Shown in pieces: positions 28,144-35,494 of a stretch of 64,000 bases of DNA (within the stretch, counting starts at the first letter, position 1; every line of letters begins with the position of its first letter). This stretch comes from Gemmata massiliana. Lineage in GTDB: Bacteria; Planctomycetota; Planctomycetia; Gemmatales; Gemmataceae. The stretch covers positions 3,679,738-3,743,737 of the forward strand of contig NZ_LR593886.1 of NCBI RefSeq assembly GCF_901538265.1. Reading direction: 5' to 3'. Below the pieces are notes generated by a model, which made no database searches, was not told the DNA's origin, and worked only from the letters and a program-made list of their open reading frames with translations. The translations under genes and the position numbers were made by a program.

Positions 28144-28274
28144 AGAAAAGAAGAGCCGCGGATTACGCAGATAACGCGGATCAGACACGAAAGAGATCAG
28201 AGGACAGAAGACAGAGGTCACTGTTCTCTGTCTGATCCGCGTTATCTGCGTAATCCGCGGCTCTTCCGTTTTCT
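28144..28274. repeat. Composite 9-mer/7-mer inverted repeat element, copy B (36-bp stem)
   Basis: Perfectly complementary arms at 28150-28185 and 28231-28266 form a 36-bp stem built of the 9-mers CGCGGATTA, CGCAGATAA, CGCGGATCA. Outside it AGAAAA and TTTTCT continue the pairing after a 2-base bulge. The 45-base loop contains the CAGAGGA/CAGAAGA 7-mer run and can form a further small stem (ACAGAG/CTCTGT). It lies between the Gfo/Idh stop and the amidohydrolase start, and shares both modules with copy A. Confidence 0.92.
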
Positions 28275-28287
28275 CGGGTGCCTCCTA

Positions 28288-29949
28288 ATGCTCGCTCTTT
28301 TGCTCCTGCTCATACCCTCGGCAGAGCCGCCAATTACAGCGGATCTCATTGTTCACAATGGCAAGGTGTGGACCGGGGACGCCAAGCAGCCGGAGGTGCA
28401 AGCGGTCGCGGTGTGGCGCGATCGGATCGTGAAGGTGGGCACGGATGCCGAAGTAAAGGCTCTGGCTGGAGCAAACACGAAGCTCGTCGACCTGAAGGGC
28501 GGGCGACTCGTTCCCGGGTTCTACGACAGCCACTTGCACTTTATGTCCGGTGGCCAATCGCTTTCTCAGGTCGATCTCAAGGACGCGAAAGACGAAGAAG
28601 AATTCGGTAAGCGGCTGGTGGCCTTCGACAAGAACACTCCGCGCGAGCGGTGGATCGTGGGCGGACAGTGGGACCACGATCGCACGTTCAAAGGCGCGTT
28701 ACCCACGGCTGCAATCGTCGACAAGTTCGTGAAGGACCGCCCCGTCTTCATCAGCCGGTACGACGGGCACATGGGACTCGCGAACTCCGCAGCGCTCAAG
28801 CTCGCCGGGATCACGGCCGACACCAAAGACCCCCCCGGCGGGGTGATCTACCGCCTTGCGGACGGGAAGACGCCCTCGGGGATTCTCAAAGACAACGCGA
28901 TGGCGCTCGTGGACCGGCTCGTTCCGGACCCCGGCGACGCAGAGATCCTCGAAGCTGTGCTCACAGCGCAGAAGGCCGCGGCCGAAGTGGGCGTGACGAG
29001 CGTTCAAGACCTCGACGGGAGCGCGCCCGAAACGCGGCGCAAGCTCTTTCGCATTTATCAGCGACTCGCGCGTGAGGGAAAGCTCACGTGCCGCATCGAT
29101 TTGCGGTGGCCGATCGCGCTTTACAAGGAACTCGCGAACACCGGCGCGACCGCAGACTTTGGCAACGCTTTCGTGCGCATCGGCGGCGTGAAGGGGTTCA
29201 TGGACGGGTCGCTCGGGAGCAGCACCGCGAAGATGTTCGCGCCGTATGAAACGGACGCGAAGGTCACCGGCGTCTACGTTACCGAACCGGACACGATGCG
29301 GAGTTACATCCGAGGCGCGGACGCGGCGGACCTGAACGTGTGCGTCCACGCGATCGGGGACCAGGCCAACGCGGTGCTACTCGACCTGTTCGCGGACGTG
29401 GCGAAGCAGAACGGCGCGAAAGACCGCCGGTTCCGCATCGAACACGCACAGCACCTCCGTCCGGAAGACTATAAGCGCTTCAACGACCTGAGCGTGATTG
29501 CATCAATGCAGCCGTACCACGTGATCGACGACGGCCGCTGGGCCGAGGGGCGCATCGGCGCGAAGCGGTGCGCCAGTTCGTATGCGTATCGCTCGTTACT
29601 CGATTCGGGGGCGAAGCTGGCGTTTGGTTCGGACTGGCCGGTGGCGCCGATCAACCCTCTGCCCGGTATCGACGCGGCCGTGAACCGGCGCACGATCGAC
29701 GGCAAGCACCCGAACGGGTGGTACCCGGAACAGCGGATTACCGTCGCCGAGGCAGTCGATGCCTACACGCTCGGTAGTGCGTTCGCGGGATTTCAAGAGA
29801 AGGACCGTGGGAGCATCGCGGTCGGCAAGTTGGCCGACTTCGTTCTCCTCTCCCGCGACATCTTCGCTCCTGCCGAGAAAGACAAAATCGCTGATACAAA
29901 AGTGCTGCTCACGGTCGTTGGCGGAAAAGTGGTCTTCGAGCGGAAGTGA
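28288..29949 (+). CDS. Amidohydrolase family protein (YtcJ-like)
   Basis: 553 aa metal-dependent hydrolase. It has a short hydrophobic N-terminus (MLALLLLLIPSAEPP) that may be a signal peptide, then ADLIVHNGKVWTGD and the metal-binding PGFYDSHLHF near residue 75. Later ligands are VCVHAIGDQAN, FRIEHAQHLRPEDY and the aspartate in FGSDWPVAPI. The C-terminal DRGSIAVGKLADFVLLS closes the composite beta-sandwich typical of the family. Members act on amide or ester bonds of varied small molecules, so the substrate is open. Copy B of the composite repeat lies immediately upstream, and a hairpin terminator follows. Confidence 0.88.
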   Translation: MLALLLLLIPSAEPPITADLIVHNGKVWTGDAKQPEVQAVAVWRDRIVKVGTDAEVKALAGANTKLVDLKGGRLVPGFYDSHLHFMSGGQSLSQVDLKDAKDEEEFGKRLVAFDKNTPRERWIVGGQWDHDRTFKGALPTAAIVDKFVKDRPVFISRYDGHMGLANSAALKLAGITADTKDPPGGVIYRLADGKTPSGILKDNAMALVDRLVPDPGDAEILEAVLTAQKAAAEVGVTSVQDLDGSAPETRRKLFRIYQRLAREGKLTCRIDLRWPIALYKELANTGATADFGNAFVRIGGVKGFMDGSLGSSTAKMFAPYETDAKVTGVYVTEPDTMRSYIRGADAADLNVCVHAIGDQANAVLLDLFADVAKQNGAKDRRFRIEHAQHLRPEDYKRFNDLSVIASMQPYHVIDDGRWAEGRIGAKRCASSYAYRSLLDSGAKLAFGSDWPVAPINPLPGIDAAVNRRTIDGKHPNGWYPEQRITVAEAVDAYTLGSAFAGFQEKDRGSIAVGKLADFVLLSRDIFAPAEKDKIADTKVLLTVVGGKVVFERK

Positions 29950-29956
29950 AAAACTC

Positions 29957-29982
29957 GGGCCGCGGACATTGATCCGCGGCCC
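29957..29982. terminator. Hairpin terminator between convergent genes
   Basis: GGGCCGCGGA (29957-29966) and TCCGCGGCCC (29973-29982) are exact reverse complements with a 6-base loop. An A run precedes and a short T-rich stretch follows about 10 bases later. It lies in the 40-base gap between the amidohydrolase and the convergent small secreted protein. Confidence 0.75.
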
Positions 29983-29989
29983 GGAGAAC

Positions 29990-30490
29990 TCAGTCTTTCT
30001 TCGTCAGCTCGAACTCGAAGGCGCCCTCGAGTGTGGTCCCGTCTTCGTTCGCCGGGTACTTCCAGGTACCTTTGATCTTCTTGTCCTTGATCGTTCCCGT
30101 GTAAGGGATCTTGGTAATCGCTTCGGTGTTCTCGACGTCCTTCGAGCCGATCGACTCGAACTCGATTTTGTAGCCCTTGTCCTTGTTGCTCTTGTCCACG
30201 AGGCTGATTGTTCCGCGGACGAGGTACGTGACCTTCAGTTCGTCGGTCTTCTCGGAGAGATCGGCCTCGAACTTCTCGCCGTCGCGCTTGGTGATGGTGA
30301 GTTCGCAATCAAACTCGGGCGGCCCGCCGCCCGTTCCCTTGAACTCTCCCTTTTGTGTGAGTTTGCCCTTCCACACGGTGCCGGTCAGCGCCGGGTCGCT
30401 GTCTTTGGCCGGTGCCGCCTGCACCAGTACACCGGCGATCGGTACCAATACCAGCGCGACCGCGGCAAACATCTTCAGCACGGGGCTCAT
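29990..30490 (-). CDS. Small secreted protein, lipocalin-like beta-rich, function unknown
   Basis: 166 aa. The signal peptide is MSPVLKMFAAVALVLVPIAG, with cleavage near VQAAPA. The mature part alternates short beta strands (GTVWKGKLTQKGEF, CELTITKRDGEKFEADLS, YTGTIKDKKIKGTWKYP) and ends GAFEFELTKKD. The design resembles planctomycete secreted small beta-barrel proteins and is broadly similar to its neighbour at 30562. An in-frame ATG at 30658 would read into that neighbour and is rejected. No catalytic motif is seen. Confidence 0.75.
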   Translation of the reverse strand: MSPVLKMFAAVALVLVPIAGVLVQAAPAKDSDPALTGTVWKGKLTQKGEFKGTGGGPPEFDCELTITKRDGEKFEADLSEKTDELKVTYLVRGTISLVDKSNKDKGYKIEFESIGSKDVENTEAITKIPYTGTIKDKKIKGTWKYPANEDGTTLEGAFEFELTKKD

Positions 30491-30561
30491 CGCGTACCTC
30501 CTGGGGTCTGTGCGAACCGGAGGTATTTTCCCGCCGGGGGGCGGGCGCTGCCAGCCCAAAC

Positions 30562-31053
30562 TCACTTCACTTGGCGCGCCCACGTTTCGAGGAAGTGCCC
30601 GCTGTTGGCCGGGGACTCGAATTTCGTGGGCTTCGGCTTGTCCGTTGTGCAGTAGCACATCTTCAGTTGGTTCCCGGCCAGTTCGTAGATGCCGTGGCTC
30701 TTTTTGCCCTTCAGCGGGCCTTCGGCGAACTCGAACGTGATCGATTTCGGCGTCGTGCTCGGGTCGAGCTGAATGCTCGCGAGGGCGAGCCGGAAGATGA
30801 TCGGCTTCCCGTCCTTATCGAGCTTCGAGTCCTTGAAATACAGGTGGTACTGGTCCTTATCGAATACGACGGTGACCTGCTTCATGATGTCCGTGGGCAT
30901 CATGGCCTTGCCCTCGTAATCGCACTGGAGCGGCTTCCAGTAGCCCTGCACCTTGTCCAGATCGCTCGACGGAGCTGCCGCGGGCGGATCGGCCCACGCG
31001 ACCGCGCCAAAAGCTAACGCGCTCATCAACGCCCCCACGCGAATCATTCGCAT
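30562..31053 (-). CDS. TIGR03067 domain secreted protein
   Basis: 163 aa. It has signal peptide MRMIRVGALMSALAFGAVAW (cleavage near AWAD) followed by SSDLDKVQGYWKPLQCDYEG, which matches the start of the planctomycete TIGR03067 domain (about 110 residues, beta-rich, function unknown). Near the end are KPTKFESPANSGHFLETWAR and a Cys pair in KMCYCTTD. It lies 71 bases upstream of 29990-30490 on the same strand, and the two may be co-transcribed. Adjacent regions give no pathway hint. Confidence 0.82.
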   Translation of the reverse strand: MRMIRVGALMSALAFGAVAWADPPAAAPSSDLDKVQGYWKPLQCDYEGKAMMPTDIMKQVTVVFDKDQYHLYFKDSKLDKDGKPIIFRLALASIQLDPSTTPKSITFEFAEGPLKGKKSHGIYELAGNQLKMCYCTTDKPKPTKFESPANSGHFLETWARQVK

Positions 31054-31119
31054 GCCCTCTGCGGGTACTCAGACTGGCTTGGGCAGGGGATATGACTTCG
31101 CGCGGGGGCCGCGTCAACC

Positions 31120-32289
31120 TCAATTGAGGCGCTCGCACACGATCGCGGTGTGCGCCCCAGCAACTCGGGTGAGGAGCAGGGTGCGGTGGTTCGGGCCGTC
31201 GAGCTTGAGCTTTTTGAGCACGTCGTCGGCGTCCGCGGGCGATCCGCGTTTGATGAGGGTGACGCGGCCGATCTGGTGCTCACGCAGGTAGTCGCGCAAA
31301 TGCTTCGGATGAAACGGTGCCGAGTGTTCTACTCCGAACGCGGTCGCGAACGGTGTAACCGTATGTTGTTCCGAAGTAAGAAGTTGTACCTCGAAGTCGA
31401 TCGGTTCTGCGTTGATGCGAGTCGCCAATTCGTGGACCAGCCCGGCTCGCGTGACTGCCGGGTCGGGGTCGTAAATCACGGCGCCCACCTGTTCCGCGAG
31501 TGGGAGCGAATCAGATGGGGCGTCGGCCGCAAGTGTTTCCCCGGATGGAAGTAGCGTTGCGCGCCGGGTAGCTCCGCGTAACGGGCCGAACCACAGCACG
31601 CACTCTTTAAGTTCGCCGTGGAGCGAGACAAATTCCGCTTCTGCGTCCGGGGGTAGGTCCGACTTCGCGACCCCGGGTGCGATTTTGACCGCGAGCGGAA
31701 AGTTTGAGGGGAATCGTGCTCGGATCGCACTTAACGAGGGCGTGTAATCTTCCGGACTGAGGAACCGGCGGTTGTCGCTGCGTCGGTTCGGGTCGGCGAA
31801 CGCCGCTTTTGCTTCGAGCGGTACAGTCAGTGCATCTCCTACGATCCCTCGGACCCGATCACTGACGCCCGCTGCCGCGGCGTTTGCTTCGGTCATGGTG
31901 ATCCGCAGCGGATCGAGGTCCACGGCTTCTACTATCAACCCCGCTGAGGCAAACGCGAGGGCGTCGCCGCCGATCCCGCAGCACAGATCCGCAACGCAAC
32001 CAAAACCGGCGAACCGAGCGGCCCGGTGACGGGCCACGATGTCGCTCGTGGATTGTTCGAGCGCCTCTCGCGTGAAGTACATCCGGTCCGCGTCGGTGAA
32101 CTTGTCGCGTGCTTTGAGCCGTAGGAGCGCCGTTTCGAGGGCTATCTTCGCAAGTTCCGGCGAATGATGTTTGCGAAGCGCCGCGGAATTCACAAGAAAG
32201 GTCGCTTCGGTGGGCTGGAGGCCGACTGCCCGGCGCAGCGCGCCCTGCCCCATTGGGGTCAACAACTGACGAAACACTTCCAGGTCCAT
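31120..32289 (-). CDS. Class I SAM-dependent methyltransferase with THUMP-like domain
   Basis: 389 aa. It has an N-terminal helical region (MDLEVFRQLLTPMGQGALRR), a Rossmann methyltransferase domain with motif I VADLCCGIGGDALAFA near residue 95 and acidic loop AVDLDPLRITMTEAN, then ADPNRRSDN in the position of the usual catalytic motif IV, and a C-terminal THUMP-like part (FHPKHLRDYLREHQIGRVTL). THUMP-like domains bind RNA, so an RNA substrate is likely (inference). The start at 32289 was preferred to an ATG at 32364 because the family begins at MDLEVF. It is divergent from the small charged gene at 32379. Confidence 0.86.
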   Translation of the reverse strand: MDLEVFRQLLTPMGQGALRRAVGLQPTEATFLVNSAALRKHHSPELAKIALETALLRLKARDKFTDADRMYFTREALEQSTSDIVARHRAARFAGFGCVADLCCGIGGDALAFASAGLIVEAVDLDPLRITMTEANAAAAGVSDRVRGIVGDALTVPLEAKAAFADPNRRSDNRRFLSPEDYTPSLSAIRARFPSNFPLAVKIAPGVAKSDLPPDAEAEFVSLHGELKECVLWFGPLRGATRRATLLPSGETLAADAPSDSLPLAEQVGAVIYDPDPAVTRAGLVHELATRINAEPIDFEVQLLTSEQHTVTPFATAFGVEHSAPFHPKHLRDYLREHQIGRVTLIKRGSPADADDVLKKLKLDGPNHRTLLLTRVAGAHTAIVCERLN

Positions 32290-32378
32290 GATCGCTCGCC
32301 CGCCCTCGACGTTCGTGTACCGCACTGCTACCTTAAACCGAATCAGTTTAGGCACACAGACCATTAACGGAGTCGATC

Positions 32379-32630
32379 ATGGGTAATCCCGCGACCGTGA
32401 AGCGGAAGGCGACCGAAAAGCGCCGCAAGAAGTACGAACAGCGCCTCGGGCCGGGCGTGTACCTGCCGAAGGACGAGCGGCTGAAGGTGAACGCCGAGAT
32501 GGAAAAGTTTGCCGCCGCCGAAAAGGAACGGCAAGCGAAGGCGAAGGTGGAGCGCGAAGCCAAGAAGAAGGCCAAGAAGTCCGCTCCGAAGGCGGCTCCT
32601 GCTGCCCCCGCGGAACAGCCGAAAGCGTAA
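32379..32630 (+). CDS. Small lysine/alanine-rich protein, function unknown
   Basis: 83 aa. Very basic start (MGNPATVKRKATEKRRKKYE), a conserved-looking middle (RLGPGVYLPKDERLKVNAE), then a long charged helix (KERQAKAKVEREAKKKAKK) and an Ala/Pro tail. Probably helical and soluble; the charge suggests nucleic acid or ribosome contact (inference). The frame has strong third-position GC use, it is divergent from the methyltransferase with an 89-base promoter space, and it has its own terminator, so I consider it real. Confidence 0.65.
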   Translation: MGNPATVKRKATEKRRKKYEQRLGPGVYLPKDERLKVNAEMEKFAAAEKERQAKAKVEREAKKKAKKSAPKAAPAAPAEQPKA

Positions 32631-32653
32631 TGCCGATTCGATCGACCGAACAC

Positions 32654-32675
32654 ACGGCCGGCTTATGCCGGCCGT
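32654..32675 (+). terminator. Hairpin terminator after the small basic protein gene
   Basis: ACGGCCGGC (32654-32662) pairs perfectly with GCCGGCCGT (32667-32675), with a 4-base loop, followed by a loose T-rich stretch (TGTCATTTCTGG). It starts about 24 bases after the stop codon. Confidence 0.75.
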
Positions 32676-32904
32676 TGTCATTTCTGGCGCGCGTTCTCGT
32701 GAATTACCGGACCGTGCTCCACATTCTGCGCTAAATCACATCAATTGACGGAGAAATATGCGTCCAGGTAACGCGGGCGCCTTCGTTTATAATAACTGAC
32801 GAACCACTTAACATTCGGGAACCCGTCGGTTGTGCCACCGAACCGGGAATCTGGTAGAATTTCCACACACTGCACACGTCGCCCGTGCCGCGAGGTAGCC
32901 GCCG

Positions 32905-33855
32905 ATGGCCGGCCCGCCCCCTGTCCCTGCGCCCAACGCGGTACCGGACCTCCCGGTTATTCTCGTCGCGGACGATTCGCTCCTCGAACAGCGCTACGTG
33001 GGGCGGCTCCTTGAACAGCAGGGCGGCTGGCGCGTCGCGTTCGCCCGGAGCGGCGAGGAAGCGCTCGCGGCGATTACCAAGTCGCAACCGGCACTGCTCC
33101 TGACCGACATGAACATGAGCGGGATGGACGGGCTGACGCTCGTGGAGAAGGTGCGCGAACAGTTCGCGCGCGTGCCCGTGGTGCTCATGACCGGCAGCGG
33201 GAGCGAGCGCGTGGCCGTCGCAGCGCTCAAGGCCGGGGCCGCGGACTATGTCGCGAAGCAGTCTCTCGCACACGACTTGATCCCGGTCCTCGATCGCGTT
33301 TTGTCCGTCGGTCAGGCCGCCCACCGACGGTACCAAATTCTCCAGGGAATGACGCGCCGCAGCTCGCAGTACATCATCGAGAGCGATCCACTGTTGGTCC
33401 CGCCGCTCGTCGCCCAGTTCCGTGAAGACCTCATCGAAATGGGCTTGTGCGATCTCACCGGCGCGACCCGGGCCGGTATCGCGATCGAAGAAGCGCTCCT
33501 CAACGCGATCTACCACGGCAACTTGGAAGTGAGTTCCGACCTGCGCGAGAACGGCGATGAGGAGTTCCACAAACTAGCCCGCGAGCGCCGAGGGATCGAG
33601 CCGTACAGCGCGCGCCGGGTGCGAGTCACCGCGCGACTCACACCCGCCCGGGCCACGTTCGTCATTCTCGATCAGGGACCGGGGTTCGACATCACGAAAC
33701 TGCCCGACCCGATCGATCCCGAGTTCAACGATCGCGCGAGCGGGCGCGGCGTGCTCCTCATGCGCGCGTTCATGGACGAAGTGCGGTACAATGCGGTCGG
33801 CAACCGCGTCACGCTCGTGAAACGCCGGGACCGTTCTTCGCGCGACGACTCGTGA
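32905..33855 (+). CDS. Response regulator receiver fused to a HATPase (anti-sigma-type) domain
   Basis: 316 aa cytoplasmic signalling protein. The receiver domain (about 15-135) has the acidic pair in VADDSLLEQRY, phospho-acceptor Asp68 in LLLTDMNMSGMDG, and conserved Lys118 in DYVAKQS. After a linker, residues about 170-305 form a GHKL ATPase: N-box IEEALLNAIYHGNLE, G1 LDQGPGFD and G2 RGVLLMRAFMDEV. This pattern is that of RsbW/SpoIIAB-like serine kinases that bind anti-anti-sigma factors. Phosphorylation of the receiver could switch the ATPase (inference). It is likely co-transcribed with the Tat protein 46 bases downstream. Confidence 0.88.
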   Translation: MAGPPPVPAPNAVPDLPVILVADDSLLEQRYVGRLLEQQGGWRVAFARSGEEALAAITKSQPALLLTDMNMSGMDGLTLVEKVREQFARVPVVLMTGSGSERVAVAALKAGAADYVAKQSLAHDLIPVLDRVLSVGQAAHRRYQILQGMTRRSSQYIIESDPLLVPPLVAQFREDLIEMGLCDLTGATRAGIAIEEALLNAIYHGNLEVSSDLRENGDEEFHKLARERRGIEPYSARRVRVTARLTPARATFVILDQGPGFDITKLPDPIDPEFNDRASGRGVLLMRAFMDEVRYNAVGNRVTLVKRRDRSSRDDS

Positions 33856-33901
33856 CGCGGTACAATGCGCTCGGATCGCCCACCTCTCCCGGAGCGATAG
33901 C

Positions 33902-35410
33902 ATGTCCACCTCTCCCGACCGCAGATCGTTCCTCCAAACGTCCGCCGCGCTGGGCGCGGGGAGCCTCGGGTTCCTCTCCGGACTTCCCGTTGTGAGCGCC
34001 GACGACGCAAAACTCGACAAAGACTTGGTGCGACTCGCGCCCGACATCGAACCACTGGTGCGCCTCATCGAGGACACCAGCCGTGACAAACTGCTCGAAG
34101 AGATCGGGGCACGCATCAAGAAGGGACTGGCGTACCGCGACGTACTCGCCGGGCTATTGCTCGCGGGCGTGCGCAACGTGCAACCGCGCCCGAGCGTCGG
34201 GTTCAAGTTCCACGCGGTACTGGTAGTGAACTCAGCGCACCAGGCCGCGCTCGCGGGGCCGGACAACGAGCGCTGGCTCCCGCTGTTCTGGGCGCTCGAC
34301 AACTTCAAGAGCGCACAGGCGACCAACCTGAAGGAGAGCGGCTGGCGGATGAAGCCGGCCGACGAATCGAAGGTTCCGACCGCGGTGCAGGCGCGCGAGG
34401 CGTTCGTAACCGCGATGGACAACTGGGACGTCGAAGCCGCGGACGCGGCCGTGGCCGGGTTGGTGCGCACGGCGACCGCGGGCGAACTGTTCGACCTGTT
34501 CGCGAAGTACGGCAGCCGCGACTTCCGCGACATCGGGCACAAGATCATCTACGTGTGCAATGCGTTCCGCATGCTGGACGTGATCGGTTGGCACCACGCG
34601 GAGCCGGTGCTGCGCTCGCTCGCATTTGCTCTCCTCAAACACGACGGCAAGAACCCCGCGAAAGAAGATCTCGAACCGGACCGCCCCGGGCGCAAGAACG
34701 CACAGCGCGCGAAAGAATTCCGCGCCGCAAACGTGACCAAACCTGCACGCTCTGCGACCACGGACGTACTGAACGAGTTGCGGACGGGATCGGCAGACGA
34801 TCTGGCCCAAACCGTGACCACACTCACCCAAAGTGGGACCGCTCCGCGTTCGGTATGGGACGGGATGTTCCTCGGTGCTGGCGAGTTGTTGATGCGGCAA
34901 CCGGGCATCGTGAGCCTACACACCCTCACGACACTGAACGCGCTGCACTACGCCTACCGCACCACCAACGACGCCGCGTTACGGCAATTCACGCTCTTGC
35001 AAGCCGCATCGTTCCTACCGCTGTTCCGCGATGCGATGAAGTCTCGTGGGAAAGTGGGTGACGTGAAGATCGACGAACTCTCCCCGCGCGACGAGAACGC
35101 CAAATTCACGGTGCCGCAAGTGTACGGCGAACTGTCTCGTAACAAGGAGAAGGCCGCGCAAACTGCACTCAGCGTTCTGAGTGGAAACCCCGCCGCGGCG
35201 AAAGAGCTGATCGACGAGGGGCGCCGACTGATCTTCCTGAAGGGCACCGACTCGCACGACTACAAGTTCAGCGCGTCGGTGATGGAAGACGCGGCGTTCA
35301 TCACACCGGAGTGGCGCGACCGGTTCCTGGCCGCGAGCGTTTTCTGGCTGAAAGGCTCGGACGCGCCCGATTCACCCGTCGTGAAACGCACCCGCGCGGC
35401 GCTGGCGTAA
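33902..35410 (+). CDS. Tat-exported protein of unknown function
   Basis: 502 aa. The N-terminus MSTSPDRRSFLQTSAALGAG is a clear twin-arginine signal, cleaved near VVSAD. The rest is helical and lacks motifs I recognise. Noteworthy pieces are GLLLAGVRNVQPRPSVGFKF, FHAVLVVNSAHQAAL, DRPGRKNAQRAKEF and EWRDRFLAASVFWLKG. Similar long Tat proteins with an RNVQPRP segment are seen in planctomycetes. It lies right after the REC-HATPase gene, but I see no reason beyond position to link them. Function is not assigned. Confidence 0.7.
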   Translation: MSTSPDRRSFLQTSAALGAGSLGFLSGLPVVSADDAKLDKDLVRLAPDIEPLVRLIEDTSRDKLLEEIGARIKKGLAYRDVLAGLLLAGVRNVQPRPSVGFKFHAVLVVNSAHQAALAGPDNERWLPLFWALDNFKSAQATNLKESGWRMKPADESKVPTAVQAREAFVTAMDNWDVEAADAAVAGLVRTATAGELFDLFAKYGSRDFRDIGHKIIYVCNAFRMLDVIGWHHAEPVLRSLAFALLKHDGKNPAKEDLEPDRPGRKNAQRAKEFRAANVTKPARSATTDVLNELRTGSADDLAQTVTTLTQSGTAPRSVWDGMFLGAGELLMRQPGIVSLHTLTTLNALHYAYRTTNDAALRQFTLLQAASFLPLFRDAMKSRGKVGDVKIDELSPRDENAKFTVPQVYGELSRNKEKAAQTALSVLSGNPAAAKELIDEGRRLIFLKGTDSHDYKFSASVMEDAAFITPEWRDRFLAASVFWLKGSDAPDSPVVKRTRAALA

Positions 35411-35494
35411 GTGATCGCAGGTCATTGTCGGTTTGCGTGATTCCACTGCGCCCGTCGCTCGGATTGTGCCGGGCGCAGTTGCCACCAATCTTCC

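Noticed and set aside
28144-28274. tRNA or structured RNA gene
   Set aside because: The stem is a simple long hairpin of tandem 9-mers, with no cloverleaf or conserved TPsiC arm.
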